Shown here: piece by piece, positions 25,628 to 36,089 of the stretch
Numbering within the stretch: position 1 is the first letter of the stretch
How the letters are laid out: every line of letters begins with the position of its first letter
Assembly: GCF_025370255.1 (NCBI RefSeq)
Contig: NZ_JAMTCD010000017.1
Coordinates: 36,898 to 100,897, forward strand
Direction: 5' to 3'
Source: Shewanella holmiensis
GTDB taxonomy: Bacteria; Pseudomonadota; Gammaproteobacteria; Enterobacterales; Shewanellaceae
DNA: 64,000 nucleotides
The notes under the pieces: generated by a model
What the model was told of the DNA's origin: nothing
Database searches by the model: none
What the model saw: the letters and a program-made list of their open reading frames with translations, nothing else
Program-made: the position numbers and the translations under genes

Positions 25628-25728
25628 GTTTACTTCTTTTTTTGCCTAGATTATTCAAATTGAGGCTATTCTACTTGATACTGTGGCAAAGTGATAACTC
25701 GTCTTCAGTCTATTAGTGAGAAACCAGC

Positions 25729-26016
25729 ATGATTAAAGCGTTAAAGTTACTTCATTATCTCGGTTCCATGCTATTAATGCTCGGATGTTATTTGCATCTT
25801 TTCACCGATACCAGTCTTCGAGCACAAGGCATGCTGATTGTCGCCAGCTGTATCGGTATCGGCTTAGTGATGATGGCGCCTTTCCCTGTGGCATTAATGA
25901 TCCAGTGGGCAAAAAATCAAGATAGCCAATCATTGCCATCATCAGATGCTGATGCTCAACCATCACCGGAAAAATCAACAGATCAGCCAGCAGAAAAACC
26001 TCAGGATAAACAGTGA
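25729..26016 (+). CDS. Small two-helix membrane protein, unknown function
   Basis: A 95-residue protein with hydrophobic segments at about 6-25 and 33-60, followed by a polar, proline/serine/glutamine-rich tail (about 63-95: DSQSLPSSDADAQ, PEKSTDQPAEK). The tail probably faces the cytoplasm or periplasm as a disordered arm. The GNAT gene starts inside its last codons (4-base overlap), so both are in one operon and perhaps act together. No family was recognised. Confidence 0.65.
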   Translation: MIKALKLLHYLGSMLLMLGCYLHLFTDTSLRAQGMLIVASCIGIGLVMMAPFPVALMIQWAKNQDSQSLPSSDADAQPSPEKSTDQPAEKPQDKQ

Positions 26017-26567
26017 TTCAATATCGCAAAGCCAATTTAACAGATGTGCCTCAGTTAGTTGAACTGGAACGTCAACACGTTAATGCTGAATTATCTCGGC
26101 ATGATCCAAGTCTTCAAGGGCAGGGGTTAACACCAATCCAATTAACGCAATTGATTAATCAGCACTGGATTATTTTGGCATTAGATGGGGCTAATATTAT
26201 TGGCTATGTGATAGCGGCTCAATGGCGATTTTTTGCTAAGCAAGCTTTGTATCAAAAAATAATTCAAAAATTGCCTTCACTTGAAACAGATCAAGATGGT
26301 TTGCCACTGAGGATAAATCAAGAGAATAGCCTTCAATATGGGCCGATTTGGATTGCTGAGCCTTATCGTGGCCAAGGCATATTTGCGCAGTTAGTTAACC
26401 AACTTGTCCTTGCTACCAAAAATAAAAGCCGCTATTTAGTGGCTTACATTGCCGAGGACAATGGGCGTTCTTTTAAGGCTCACACCCAATATGCAGATAT
26501 GCAAGTTGTGGATTATTTTGGTTTTCAGCAACGAGATTTTTATCTGTTGTTGCGAAAGTTGCCTTAA
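26013..26567 (+). CDS. GNAT-family N-acetyltransferase
   Basis: A 184-residue protein of the GNAT fold. It opens with IQYRKANLTDVPQLVELER, typical of the first strand and helix. The acetyl-CoA motif lies near EPYRGQGIFAQLVNQL (about 111-126, RGQGI equals the Q/RxxGxG/A loop). A GFQQRDFY end completes the fold. The start is GTG (26013), overlapping the previous gene's stop by 4 bases. Substrate unknown; the downstream gene begins 21 bases later, so a three-gene operon is likely. Confidence 0.8.
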   Translation: MIQYRKANLTDVPQLVELERQHVNAELSRHDPSLQGQGLTPIQLTQLINQHWIILALDGANIIGYVIAAQWRFFAKQALYQKIIQKLPSLETDQDGLPLRINQENSLQYGPIWIAEPYRGQGIFAQLVNQLVLATKNKSRYLVAYIAEDNGRSFKAHTQYADMQVVDYFGFQQRDFYLLLRKLP

Positions 26568-26588
26568 CTTTAGATGATGGGGTTGAAT

Positions 26589-26942
26589 ATGTCAGACCAA
26601 TTCGAAACTTTATTCGAACCTTATCTTGGACTTCGCTTGAGCGCGTTTGATAATGCCAAGTTAGTGGTGTCGGTGTTAGCCGCCCATGGGCAACAGTTTC
26701 AAGCGGCAGAAATTATTTTGCTGACTGGCGATGAGGCAAGATCAGTTAAGCACTATGGAGTTAAATGGTTAGACTACTGGATTGATTGCGGTAAATTAAA
26801 TCAATATCAGGTGGGTTTAAGCTTGGTGGACGAGTGTAATAAGAAGTCACTTGAAATGATAAATGAAATAAACGTTCCTGTGATGAGCATGCAACAGGTT
26901 GGATTTATGTGTATTGAAAGTGCGCACTTCGATCATTGTTAG
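26589..26942 (+). CDS. Protein of unknown function (117 residues)
   Basis: A soluble, helix-rich protein with LRLSAFDNAKLVVSVLAAHG, LTGDEARSVKHYGVKWLDYWID and a cysteine at the end (FDHC). I choose the ATG at 26589 (GATGGGG 6 bases upstream) although two ATGs at 26574 and 26577 are in frame. No family was recognised. It follows the GNAT gene by about 21 bases and is convergent with metK, from which it is separated by a bidirectional terminator. Confidence 0.6.
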   Translation: MSDQFETLFEPYLGLRLSAFDNAKLVVSVLAAHGQQFQAAEIILLTGDEARSVKHYGVKWLDYWIDCGKLNQYQVGLSLVDECNKKSLEMINEINVPVMSMQQVGFMCIESAHFDHC

Positions 26943-27010
26943 TGTGAAGCTGTAGATCTTTTATGATCAACATGACATTCGAAAGGTTACTGCCGCTAAA
27001 TTTTATTCAT

Positions 27011-27039
27011 AAAAAAACCGCCATAATAGCGGTTTTTTT
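27011..27039. terminator. Bidirectional rho-independent terminator
   Basis: AAAAAACCGC (27012-27021) and GCGGTTTTTT (27029-27038) around a 7-base loop; it separates the convergent 117-residue gene and metK. Confidence 0.85.
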
Positions 27040-27058
27040 ATGATGCAAATACCAAGAA

Positions 27059-28210
27059 TTATAGTCCGGCGTCTGCGCGTAATATTTCTGCTTTGTCAGT
27101 CGCTTCCCATGGGAAGCCTTCTCGACCGAAGTGTCCATATGCAGCGGTTTGCTGATAGATAGGACGAGCCAAATCTAGCATTGCTGTTAAACCATAAGGA
27201 CGCAGTTCGAAGTGTTGACGCACTAGTTTGATTAACACTTCTTCAGATACTTTGCCGGTACCAAATGTCTCAATGCTGATTGACGTCGGTTCTGCCACAC
27301 CAATAGCGTAAGATACTTGAATTTCACAACGATCGGCTAAGCCAGCAGCAACGATGTTTTTAGCAACATAACGAGCAGCATAAGCCGCGCTGCGGTCAAC
27401 TTTTGAAGGATCTTTACCAGAGAAGGCACCGCCGCCATGGCGTGCCATGCCGCCGTAGGTATCAACAATGATCTTACGACCGGTTAATCCACAGTCACCA
27501 ACAGGGCCACCAATAACAAAACGACCTGTGGGGTTAATAAAGAATTTAGTCTCTTTATTTAACCATTGTGAAGGTAATACTGGCTTGATGATGGTTTCCA
27601 TCACAGCTTCAATTAAGTCAGCTTGTTTGATTTCTTCTTTGTGTTGGGTTGATAACACAACTGCATCAATACCAACGATTTTACCTTCGTTATAAGCAAA
27701 GGTAACCTGGCTTTTTGCATCAGGGCGTAACCAAGGTAAAGTACCGTCTTTACGCACTTCTGATTGACGCTTCACTAATTTGTGTGCATACGTGATTGGA
27801 GCTGGCATCAATACATCAGTTTCATTGCTTGCATAACCAAACATTAATCCCTGATCACCAGCGCCTTGCTCAGCAGGATCGCTACGGTCAACACCTTGGT
27901 TGATGTCTGGAGACTGTTTGCCAATCGCATTTAAGATTGCACAAGAATCGGCATCAAAGCCCATATCTGAGTGCGTATAACCAATCTCACGAACCGTTTT
28001 ACGGGTAATTTCTTCAATATCAACCCAAGCAGAGGTGGTCACTTCGCCGCCCACTAATACCATGCCTGTTTTAACATAGGTTTCGCACGCAACACGAGCT
28101 TTCGGGTCTTGCTCAAGGATTGCGTCTAATACCGCATCAGAAATCTGATCGGCGATTTTATCTGGATGACCTTCTGAAACTGATTCAGAAGTGAACAAGT
28201 GCTTTGCCAT
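27059..28210 (-). CDS. metK: S-adenosylmethionine synthetase
   Basis: A 383-residue enzyme that makes S-adenosylmethionine from methionine and ATP, as a tetramer in the cytoplasm. The ATP motif [18 protein letters not shown] (about 9-26), GYASNETD, the phosphate loop [19 protein letters not shown] and [14 protein letters not shown] are intact. Length equals E. coli MetK (384). Two good and one poor MetJ box lie just upstream (28254-28277), so repression by MetJ with SAM as corepressor is expected. It ends at a bidirectional terminator. Confidence 0.96.
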   Translation of the reverse strand: MAKHLFTSESVSEGHPDKIADQISDAVLDAILEQDPKARVACETYVKTGMVLVGGEVTTSAWVDIEEITRKTVREIGYTHSDMGFDADSCAILNAIGKQSPDINQGVDRSDPAEQGAGDQGLMFGYASNETDVLMPAPITYAHKLVKRQSEVRKDGTLPWLRPDAKSQVTFAYNEGKIVGIDAVVLSTQHKEEIKQADLIEAVMETIIKPVLPSQWLNKETKFFINPTGRFVIGGPVGDCGLTGRKIIVDTYGGMARHGGGAFSGKDPSKVDRSAAYAARYVAKNIVAAGLADRCEIQVSYAIGVAEPTSISIETFGTGKVSEEVLIKLVRQHFELRPYGLTAMLDLARPIYQQTAAYGHFGREGFPWEATDKAEILRADAGL

Positions 28211-28253
28211 AGTGGGAAAATCTCGTCGTTTGCTGATAAAAAATAAAAGTTTT

Positions 28254-28277
28254 ATACGTCTAGACGTCTATTCTAGT
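28254..28277 (-). promoter_or_regulatory. MetJ operator (tandem met boxes)
   Basis: Three adjacent 8-mers: ATACGTCT (28254-28261, 6 of 8 to AGACGTCT), AGACGTCT (28262-28269, exact) and ATTCTAGT (28270-28277, poor). MetJ needs at least two adjacent boxes. They lie 44-67 bases before the metK ATG. Confidence 0.8.
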
Positions 28278-28693
28278 CGAAATTTAATCTGATAACACCC
28301 CTCTATACGAATTAATGCTCAGAATTGTGCAATGCAGCAAAAAATAATATTAAGTGAAATTTACCTGTTTTATATATTGCGCAATTAACAATCTGAAATT
28401 TAAAGACTTCATTATATTTTATGTCATTTTAAAATAAGGGGATGGATAGATAACGAAACAATATCAATATAATAAAAATGCATCTTTAGCTGCCATAATC
28501 AATTCAATGGCTTCAATATATTTTCTTATACATGGTAATTTAGCGTGTTTTTTGAACATTAATCGCTCTCTAAATGCGATTACTGTTAATAGCGGAGTTG
28601 CCGTGTAAATTTTAATTTGCGTCCAGTCGCCTAGTAGGGGAAAATATCCCCTCACAATTGCCCGCTAGACCTCATCAACAAGCAGGAGAGAGC
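28278..28693. other. Intergenic region between metK and tkt
   Basis: AT-rich; it contains the divergent promoters of metK and tkt. Near tkt a small hairpin AGGGGA/TCCCCT (28636-28651, 4-base loop) lies in the probable leader, about 43 bases before the tkt ATG. A 63-codon minus-strand frame (28464-28655) has no ribosome site and was not called. Confidence 0.5.
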
Positions 28694-30688
28694 ATGTCAT
28701 CTCGTAAAGAACTCGCAAACGCAATTCGTGCGTTAAGTATGGATGCCGTTCAAAAAGCCAATTCAGGACACCCAGGCGCACCTATGGGTATGGCAGATAT
28801 TGCTGAAGTGTTATGGAATGATTTTTTAAAGCACAACCCGAATAACCCTAATTGGGCTGATCGTGACCGTTTTATTTTGTCTAACGGCCATGGCTCAATG
28901 CTTATCTACTCTCTACTGCATCTTTCTGGTTATGAATTGCCTATCGAAGAGCTTAAAAACTTCCGTCAATTACATTCAAAAACACCGGGTCACCCAGAAT
29001 ATGGTTATACACCAGGTGTTGAAACGACCACAGGCCCATTGGGCGCAGGTATCAGTAATGCAGTTGGTATGGCTATTGCAGAGAAAACCCTAGCGGCACA
29101 ATTTAACCGCCCTGGTTTTGATATCGTTGATCACTTCACTTATTGTTTCTTAGGTGACGGTTGTTTAATGGAAGGCATTTCACATGAGGCTTGTTCATTA
29201 GCAGGTACTTTAGGTTTAGGTAAGCTTATTGCATTTTGGGATGACAACGGTATTTCTATCGATGGTCATGTTGAAGGCTGGTTTACCGATGATACCCCGA
29301 AGCGTTTCGAATCATATGGCTGGCACGTTATTGCTAATGTTGATGGCCATGATAGCGACGCAATTCGCGCTGCCATTGAAGAAGCTAAGTCGGTAACTGA
29401 TAAGCCAACAATGATTTGTTGTAAAACCATTATTGGTTTTGGTTCGCCAAACAAGTCTGGTAGCCACGATTGTCACGGTGCACCATTAGGTGATGCTGAA
29501 ATTGCAGCTGCACGTGAATTTCTCGGTTGGCCGCATGCACCATTTGAAATCCCTGCCGATGTGTACAAAGGTTGGGATGCTAAAGACGCTGGCAATACCA
29601 ATGAAAATGCATGGAATGAAAAATTTGCAGCCTATAAAGTTGCTGAACCTGAATTGGCAGCTGAATTTGAACGTCGTGTATTAAACGGTGATTTACCAGC
29701 AGATTTTGAAGCTAAAGCACAAGCATTTATTCAGCAATGCCAAGACAAAGCTGAAGGGATTGCTAGCCGTAAAGCCTCACAAAACTCGATTGGTTTCTTC
29801 GGTGAAATGTTACCAGAACTTTTAGGCGGCAGCGCTGACTTAGCGGGTTCAAACCTGACGCTATGGTCTGGTTCTAAAGGTATTCAAGACGATCCAGCGG
29901 GTAACTACATCTATTACGGTGTACGTGAATTTGGTATGAGCGGTATTATGAATGGTGCATCACTTCACGGTGGTTTCATCAATTATGGTGCAACGTTCAT
30001 GATGTTTATGGAATACGCGCGTAATGCGGTACGTATGTCGGCATTAATGGGTATTCAAAACATTTTCGTTTACACCCATGATTCAATTGGTCAAGGTGAA
30101 GATGGTCCAACTCACCAACCGGTTGAGCAGCTAGCTAACTTACGTATGACACCAAACATGACGGTATGGCGTCCATGTGATGCTGCTGAAACCGCAGTAT
30201 CGTGGAAGTCTGCAATTGAAACTCGTAAGTCGCCAACCTCGCTAATCTTTAGCCGTCAGGGCTTAAAAGCACAAGCACGTAGCGCTGAGCAATTAGCAAA
30301 CGTGGCTAAAGGTGGTTATGTACTTTCTGATTGTGAAGGTACTGCAGATGTGATTTTAATTGCAACCGGTAGCGAAGTGCAGCTCGCGCTAGATTCAGCG
30401 GCAGCATTGACAAATGAAGGTAAAAAAGTTCGCGTAGTTTCTATGCCTTCAACTAACGTGTTTGACAAGCAAGATGCTGCTTATAAAGAGTCAGTATTAC
30501 CAAAAGCTGTGACTAAGCGTGTAGCAATTGAAGCAGCACACGTTGATTACTGGTACAAGTATGTTGGCTTTGGTGGTGACGTTGTTGGTATGACAACTTT
30601 CGGCGAGTCAGCACCTGGTGGCGATTTAATGAAGCACTTTGGCTTTACTGTTGAAAATGTGGTTAACAAAGTTAACGCATTAGCATAA
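28694..30688 (+). CDS. tkt: Transketolase
   Basis: A 664-residue thiamin-diphosphate enzyme of the pentose phosphate and Calvin-type sugar interconversions. The N-terminal [36 protein letters not shown], ThDP motif [13 protein letters not shown] to DDNGISIDG, and [22 protein letters not shown] are family hallmarks. The ATG 28694 has AGGAGAG 6 bases before it; an upstream in-frame start gives an implausible extension. The erythrose 4-phosphate it produces is used by AroG and Epd, both in this window. It is followed by epd-pgk-fba, the usual Shewanella order. Confidence 0.95.
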   Translation: MSSRKELANAIRALSMDAVQKANSGHPGAPMGMADIAEVLWNDFLKHNPNNPNWADRDRFILSNGHGSMLIYSLLHLSGYELPIEELKNFRQLHSKTPGHPEYGYTPGVETTTGPLGAGISNAVGMAIAEKTLAAQFNRPGFDIVDHFTYCFLGDGCLMEGISHEACSLAGTLGLGKLIAFWDDNGISIDGHVEGWFTDDTPKRFESYGWHVIANVDGHDSDAIRAAIEEAKSVTDKPTMICCKTIIGFGSPNKSGSHDCHGAPLGDAEIAAAREFLGWPHAPFEIPADVYKGWDAKDAGNTNENAWNEKFAAYKVAEPELAAEFERRVLNGDLPADFEAKAQAFIQQCQDKAEGIASRKASQNSIGFFGEMLPELLGGSADLAGSNLTLWSGSKGIQDDPAGNYIYYGVREFGMSGIMNGASLHGGFINYGATFMMFMEYARNAVRMSALMGIQNIFVYTHDSIGQGEDGPTHQPVEQLANLRMTPNMTVWRPCDAAETAVSWKSAIETRKSPTSLIFSRQGLKAQARSAEQLANVAKGGYVLSDCEGTADVILIATGSEVQLALDSAAALTNEGKKVRVVSMPSTNVFDKQDAAYKESVLPKAVTKRVAIEAAHVDYWYKYVGFGGDVVGMTTFGESAPGGDLMKHFGFTVENVVNKVNALA

Positions 30689-30752
30689 TAAGCAGTTGTG
30701 TCACTTACTCAAATTATCACTTATATGTTAAGTGCTTAATTGTGTATAATAA

Positions 30753-30790
30753 AGCGGCCTACACTTTCAGTGTGGGTCGTTTTTATTTTT
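30753..30790 (+). terminator. Rho-independent terminator after tkt
   Basis: GCGGCCTACACT (30754-30765), loop TTC, AGTGTGGGTCGT (30769-30780), then TTTTATTTTT. Two wobble pairs in the stem. Confidence 0.8.
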
Positions 30791-30827
30791 CTGCCTTATT
30801 AACTTATCTTTTTATGCTGGGAATAGA

Positions 30828-31850
30828 ATGATTCGAGTTGCAATAAATGGTTATGGTCGTATTGGTCGGTCTATTCTTAGAGCCCTGTATGAATCAGGTA
30901 AACGCCAGCAGATTCAAATTGTTGCAATCAATGAGCTTGCAAAACCAGCAGCCATTTGCCACCTCACCCAGTACGATACCACCCATGGTCGCTTCCAACA
31001 TCAAGTCAGTTTGAAAGACAATTACCTTATCGTTGGTGATGATGCGATTTTATTGCTAAATCAACCCGATCCGAGTTTATTGCCATGGGGTGAGTTGGAT
31101 ATTGATATCGTTTACGAAGCGACAGGTAGCTTAAATGATCGTCAAGAATGTGAAGTACATATTCAAGCAGGTGCTAAGCAAGTACTCATTTCTCATCCTT
31201 CTTCTGCAGATGTTGATGGCACCATTGTGTATGGTGTTAATCATGATTTATTGCGTCCAGAGCATACAGTTGTGTCGAACGCGTCATGTACCACTAATTG
31301 TATCGTGCCGGTGATAGCGGTGTTAGATAAGCATTTTGGTGTTAAAAGTGGTGCTATTACTACTATTCATTCAGCAATGAACGATCAACAAGTCATTGAT
31401 GCTTATCACGATGATTTACGTCGTACTCGCGCAGCGGGTCAGTCAATTATTCCGGTTGATACCAAGCTTGCCCGAGGAATTGAGCGCATATTGCCACATA
31501 TGAAAGATATGTTTGAAGCTATTTCAGTACGTGTGCCCACCATTAATGTGACCGCCATCGACTTGTCCGTTACCTTGGATAAAAAGGTTGATATTGAACA
31601 GGTCAATCACATGTTAGCATTGGCCTCTAACGGCAGTTTTAATGGCATTTTAGGCTATACGGATGAGCCGCTTGTATCATGTGATTTTAACCATGATCCG
31701 CGTTCGAGTATTGTCGATGGAACCCAAACCCGTGTGAGTGCTGGTCATTTGGTTAAATTACTCTTATGGTGTGACAACGAGTGGGGTTTTGCCAACCGCA
31801 TGCTCGACACCAGCTTGGCGATGATTCAAGCTAAACATTCAGGGCAATAA
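30828..31850 (+). CDS. epd: D-erythrose-4-phosphate dehydrogenase
   Basis: A 340-residue NAD enzyme of the GAPDH family that oxidises erythrose 4-phosphate to 4-phosphoerythronate for pyridoxal phosphate synthesis. NAD motif INGYGRIGR, catalytic C154 (ASCTTNC) and the base histidine near 181 ([14 protein letters not shown]) are present. The [23 protein letters not shown] stretch and [15 protein letters not shown] resemble Epd rather than ordinary GapA. Next to pgk and fba as in E. coli. Confidence 0.92.
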   Translation: MIRVAINGYGRIGRSILRALYESGKRQQIQIVAINELAKPAAICHLTQYDTTHGRFQHQVSLKDNYLIVGDDAILLLNQPDPSLLPWGELDIDIVYEATGSLNDRQECEVHIQAGAKQVLISHPSSADVDGTIVYGVNHDLLRPEHTVVSNASCTTNCIVPVIAVLDKHFGVKSGAITTIHSAMNDQQVIDAYHDDLRRTRAAGQSIIPVDTKLARGIERILPHMKDMFEAISVRVPTINVTAIDLSVTLDKKVDIEQVNHMLALASNGSFNGILGYTDEPLVSCDFNHDPRSSIVDGTQTRVSAGHLVKLLLWCDNEWGFANRMLDTSLAMIQAKHSGQ

Positions 31851-31972
31851 CATATTGCAGTTATTTTGATGCCTAAAACGTGAAGGCGGCAACGATTGAT
31901 TAACCGTGGATAGTTATCGGCGGTTTACACCCATTTTGTTTTTATTTTTACATTTATGAGGAAAGGCTAATT

Positions 31973-33151
31973 ATGGCAATTATCAATATGGTGGATTTAG
32001 ATCTACAAAATAAGCGTGTGCTTATTCGTGAAGATTTAAACGTACCCGTTAAAGATGGCGTAGTCACTAGTGATGCTCGTTTACGTGCAGCATTACCAAC
32101 AATTAAACTTGCACTTGAAAAAGGTGCTGCTGTAATGGTGATGTCTCATTTAGGTCGCCCAACTGAAGGCGAGTTTAATGCTGAGTTTTCATTACAACCA
32201 GTAGTGGATTACCTGGTGAAAGCACTTGATTGCCCAGTGCGTTTGGCTAATGAATACCTTGATGGTGTTGATGCTAAAGTAGGTGAAGTTGTTGTTTTTG
32301 AAAACGTACGCTTCAATCCTGGGGAAAAGAAAAACGACGAAGCCTTAGCAAAGAAAATGGCTGCTTTATGTGATGTATATGTCATGGATGCCTTCGGTAC
32401 AGCTCATCGTGCCCAAGCTTCAACCCATGGTGTGGGTGTATATGCGCCAATCGCATGTGCAGGCCCGTTATTGGCTCAAGAGTTAGATGCATTAGCTAAA
32501 GCCATGGATAATCCTGCTCGTCCATTAGTGGCGATTGTTGGTGGCTCAAAAGTATCCACTAAGTTAACGGTACTTGAAAGTTTATCTACTATCGTTGATC
32601 AGCTTGTTGTCGGTGGCGGTATTGCTAATACTTTTATCGCTGCAGCGGGTCACAATGTGGGTAAATCATTATACGAAGCCGATTTACTTGATGAAGCAAA
32701 ACGTCTGGTTGCCAATGCGCAAAGCCGTGGTGCAGATATTCCTGTGCCTACGGATGTCGTTGTCGCGAGTGAGTTTAGCCCAACAGCAACCGCAACGCTA
32801 AAAGCGGTAAGTGATGTATCTGATACCGATATGATTTTTGATATTGGTCCAGATAGCGCAGAAGCCTTAGCTAAAATTATTGAACAGGCTGGCACCATTG
32901 TGTGGAATGGCCCGGTTGGCGTGTTTGAGTTTGATCAATTTGGTAAAGGTACAGAGCGCATCGCGATGGCGATTGCAGAATCAAAAGCCTTTTCTATTGC
33001 AGGCGGCGGTGACACGTTAGCGGCAGTGGATAAATACAATATCGCAGATAAAGTTTCCTATATTTCAACTGGCGGTGGCGCTTTCCTTGAGTTTCTTGAA
33101 GGTAAAAAGCTACCTGCTGTTGAAATGCTAGAGCAACGTGGCGCAAAATAA
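31973..33151 (+). CDS. pgk: Phosphoglycerate kinase
   Basis: A 392-residue monomeric glycolytic enzyme converting 1,3-bisphosphoglycerate and ADP to 3-phosphoglycerate and [29 protein letters not shown] (substrate-binding basic patch), [16 protein letters not shown] and the nucleotide loop [13 protein letters not shown] are all intact. AAAGG lies a few bases before the ATG. It follows epd and precedes fba; a strong hairpin separates it from fba. Confidence 0.95.
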   Translation: MAIINMVDLDLQNKRVLIREDLNVPVKDGVVTSDARLRAALPTIKLALEKGAAVMVMSHLGRPTEGEFNAEFSLQPVVDYLVKALDCPVRLANEYLDGVDAKVGEVVVFENVRFNPGEKKNDEALAKKMAALCDVYVMDAFGTAHRAQASTHGVGVYAPIACAGPLLAQELDALAKAMDNPARPLVAIVGGSKVSTKLTVLESLSTIVDQLVVGGGIANTFIAAAGHNVGKSLYEADLLDEAKRLVANAQSRGADIPVPTDVVVASEFSPTATATLKAVSDVSDTDMIFDIGPDSAEALAKIIEQAGTIVWNGPVGVFEFDQFGKGTERIAMAIAESKAFSIAGGGDTLAAVDKYNIADKVSYISTGGGAFLEFLEGKKLPAVEMLEQRGAK

Positions 33152-33189
33152 GCGTTAAGCGATAAAATAATAATTATTAGAAAAAACCG

Positions 33190-33220
33190 TTCCTTAAACT
33201 GCATTTTGCAGTTTAAGGAA
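33190..33220 (+). repeat. Perfect 14-bp hairpin between pgk and fba
   Basis: TTCCTTAAACTGCA (33190-33203), loop TTT, exact complement at 33207-33220. No T run follows, so it probably marks an mRNA end or protects pgk mRNA while allowing read-through to fba, 63 bases later. Confidence 0.7.
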
Positions 33221-33283
33221 TATAAAAATCCATCCAAAACATAGCGACCTAGGTGAGTAATCACCCTATAATTGGAGAACAAA

Positions 33284-34351
33284 ATGGCTCTTATCTCTCT
33301 ACGACAAATGCTAGACCATGCTGCAGAGCATGGTTATGGTGTTCCTGCTTTCAACGTAAACAACCTTGAGCAAATGCGTGCGATTATGCAAGCTGCTGAA
33401 GCGACAGATAGCCCTGTTATCGTACAAGCATCAGCGGGTGCGCGTAAGTATGCTCGCCCTCAGTTTTTAAAATATTTGATGGCTGCTGCGCTTGAGCAGT
33501 ATCCAGATATTCCAGTGTGTATTCACCAAGATCACGGTACAGATCCCGATATTTGTCAGCGTTCTATTCAGTTGGGTATGTCATCAGTTATGATGGACGG
33601 CTCATTAATGGCAGATGGTAAAACCCCAGCATCTTATGAGTACAACGTTGATGTGACTCGTCGTACTGTCGCTTTTGCTCATGCTTGTGGTGTGTCAGTA
33701 GAAGGTGAAATTGGCTGTTTAGGTAGCTTAGAAACAGGTATGGCTGGCGAAGAAGATGGTGTTGGTGCAGAAGGTATTTTAAGCCATGATCAACTGTTAA
33801 CCACACCTGAAGAAGCGGCACGGTTTGTGGCCGATACCCATGTTGATGCTCTTGCGATTGCAATCGGCACTAGCCATGGCGCTTACAAGTTCAGCCGTAA
33901 ACCTACTGGCGATGTATTACGTATTGACCGCATTAAAGAAATCCATGCGCGCATTCCGAACACTCACTTGGTTATGCATGGTTCATCTTCGGTCCCACAA
34001 GAATGGCTGCAGATTATCAACCAGTACGGTGGTGCTATCCCTGAAACTTACGGTGTTCCTTTAGAGGAAATTGTTGAGGGTATTAAGCATGGCGTGCGTA
34101 AAGTGAACATTGATACTGATTTACGCTTAGCATCAACAGGTGCAGTGCGTAAATTCTTAGCAGAAAACCCAGCAGAATTTGACCCTCGTAAATTCTTAAA
34201 AGCGTCTATGGAAGCAATGGCTGACATCTGTACTACACGCTATGAAGCATTTGGTTGTGCGGGTATGGCTTCAAAAATTAAGCCTAAGTCTTTACAAGCT
34301 ATGTATAAAGCCTATCAATCAGGCGAGTTAGACCCAAAAATCAATAACTAA
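33284..34351 (+). CDS. fba: Fructose-bisphosphate aldolase, class II
   Basis: A 355-residue zinc-dependent aldolase that splits fructose 1,6-bisphosphate. Zinc and substrate residues lie in [19 protein letters not shown] and [18 protein letters not shown] is the phosphate-binding loop. The family branch is the long class II type with [14 protein letters not shown] near the end. ATG 33284 has GGAG 6 bases upstream; an in-frame TTG at 33272 is ignored. It ends the epd-pgk-fba cluster. Confidence 0.95.
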   Translation: MALISLRQMLDHAAEHGYGVPAFNVNNLEQMRAIMQAAEATDSPVIVQASAGARKYARPQFLKYLMAAALEQYPDIPVCIHQDHGTDPDICQRSIQLGMSSVMMDGSLMADGKTPASYEYNVDVTRRTVAFAHACGVSVEGEIGCLGSLETGMAGEEDGVGAEGILSHDQLLTTPEEAARFVADTHVDALAIAIGTSHGAYKFSRKPTGDVLRIDRIKEIHARIPNTHLVMHGSSSVPQEWLQIINQYGGAIPETYGVPLEEIVEGIKHGVRKVNIDTDLRLASTGAVRKFLAENPAEFDPRKFLKASMEAMADICTTRYEAFGCAGMASKIKPKSLQAMYKAYQSGELDPKINN

Positions 34352-34403
34352 TCTTCAGCTAATGATTGGTTAAGTGTTTATATACTCAGTATTAGTTGAT
34401 GTT

Positions 34404-34437
34404 AAAGCCCGTTTAACGTGAGTTAAACGGGCTTTTT
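34404..34437 (+). terminator. Rho-independent terminator after fba
   Basis: AAAGCCCGTTTAAC (34404-34417), GTGA loop, GTTAAACGGGCTTT (34422-34435) with more T. A 14-bp perfect stem. Confidence 0.9.
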
Positions 34438-34627
34438 GTTGGGTTAATTTACATGAAAGTTCACTACCAAGTCTGTTGTATTTTTATACAAAATGGCGCA
34501 TCATCGCCGCCTTCAAAATATCGTCCCAAATAGGCTAATCGCTCAACCGTTATGGCGTGATATCGTGCTAGTGGCTTTGGCACAATGTAGTTAAATTTCT
34601 TTTTTATATCGTTAAAGTGACTTTGTT

Positions 34628-35977
34628 ATGCAAACAACGACAGATAAACCCCTCAAACTTTTTGCCCTTACATGGCCATTGTTCATTGATTTTGCGTTGC
34701 ATTTTCTGACCGCTGCGTTAAACACATTTATGATCAGCCACGTGTCTTACCAAGGCGTAGCGGCATTATCTGTTGGTAATATGGTATTTGAGTTGGCTAT
34801 TACCCTATTCAGTTTTGTCAGCATAGGTGCCAGCGTGGTTATTACACAATACTTAGGGGCTAAGAATAAACAAGCTGCCAGAGATGTAGTTTACTCATCG
34901 ATTGGATTTAATTTAGGGGTGGGTGTTGTTGCTGCATTAGGGATCATTACCGGCGCAAGTACCATGTTGTCCTTAATGAATTTACCTGAGCATCTATTGG
35001 TCGACGGTAAGTTGTATTTGCAAATTGTTGGCTTGTGCTTGGTACCTGAAGCCGTTGCTATGTGCATTGCAGGAGCGATGCGCGCCCATGGGCATACGCA
35101 GCAGGCTATGTGGGTTACATTGGCGATGAATATCATTACTTTCAGTGGAAATTTATTGCTTTTATATGGCTGGTTTGGTTTACCTCAAATGGGCGTTGCA
35201 GGGGTGGCTATTAGCACTGTTACTGGCCGAGTTATTGGCATGTGCATTATGTTATTCTTGTTTGTTCGCTATACCAGCATACGCCTACATATTCCTTCAA
35301 TTGTTAAGCCTCAATGGAAAATGCTTAAAAAAGTGTTCCATATTGGTCTGCCTGCAGCCGGCGAAAACTTGTCTTGGATGTTGCAATTTTTGGTGGTGAC
35401 TTCTTTTGTCGGTTTGATGGGCGATAAAGCGTTAGCCGCGCAATCTTTGTATTTTCAAATCTGCATGTTCATTTTGTTATTTGGTTTGTCTATCGGGATC
35501 GGCAACGAAATTATCATTGGTCATTTAGTTGGAGCCAAAGCGATTAAGGCTGCTGAGGCGCAATTATATCGAGCCTTAAAAATTGGCTTGATAGTCACCA
35601 CTTCCGTTGCGGCGTTAGCAGCGATATATGGAGAATACTTAGTATCATGGTTTACTGACGAGAGAGACGTACTACAACTGGTTGCGCCTTTGTTCATTTT
35701 AACTTTATTTATGGAGCCCGGTAGAACCTTTAACCTTGTGGTAATAAATGCTTTACGCGCTAGCGGTGATGCGAAATTCCCATTTTTTGTTGGCGTATTT
35801 TCCATGTGGTGTATTGCTGTTCCGGGAGCATATTGGTTAGGGGTGCATTTAGAGTACGGACTCGTCGGAGTGTGGACTGCTTTAGCTATTGATGAGTGGG
35901 TGAGAGGCCTTGCTATGCTTTGGCGTTGGCGCAGTGGTCGTTGGCAAACTAAAAGTTTAGTTCTGGACCATCCTTAA
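34628..35977 (+). CDS. MATE-family efflux transporter
   Basis: A 449-residue polytopic protein with about twelve hydrophobic segments in two similar halves, a MATE/NorM-type Na+ or H+ antiporter. Recognisable parts are LTWPLFIDFALHFLTAALNTFMISH, AALSVGNMVFELA in helix 2, GASVVITQYLGAKNKQAARD after it, and GLPAAGENLSWMLQF at the start of the second half. Substrate cannot be told from sequence; drug or metabolite export is typical. No regulator gene adjacent. Confidence 0.88.
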   Translation: MQTTTDKPLKLFALTWPLFIDFALHFLTAALNTFMISHVSYQGVAALSVGNMVFELAITLFSFVSIGASVVITQYLGAKNKQAARDVVYSSIGFNLGVGVVAALGIITGASTMLSLMNLPEHLLVDGKLYLQIVGLCLVPEAVAMCIAGAMRAHGHTQQAMWVTLAMNIITFSGNLLLLYGWFGLPQMGVAGVAISTVTGRVIGMCIMLFLFVRYTSIRLHIPSIVKPQWKMLKKVFHIGLPAAGENLSWMLQFLVVTSFVGLMGDKALAAQSLYFQICMFILLFGLSIGIGNEIIIGHLVGAKAIKAAEAQLYRALKIGLIVTTSVAALAAIYGEYLVSWFTDERDVLQLVAPLFILTLFMEPGRTFNLVVINALRASGDAKFPFFVGVFSMWCIAVPGAYWLGVHLEYGLVGVWTALAIDEWVRGLAMLWRWRSGRWQTKSLVLDHP

Positions 35978-36089
35978 CCCCCTAAAGAATATTCGTTTTC
36001 TTGGTAGTGAGTTTTTCATTTTGGCCACTAAAGTGTTAACATGACCGCGATTTTGAGGGGATTAATTGTTAAATAAAGGATCAGATAAC

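Noticed and set aside
28211..28330. SAM riboswitch before metK
   Set aside because: No riboswitch-like core was recognised and the region has MetJ boxes instead.
28464..28655. 63-codon minus-strand frame between metK and tkt
   Set aside because: GTG start, no ribosome site and the region should contain the tkt promoter.
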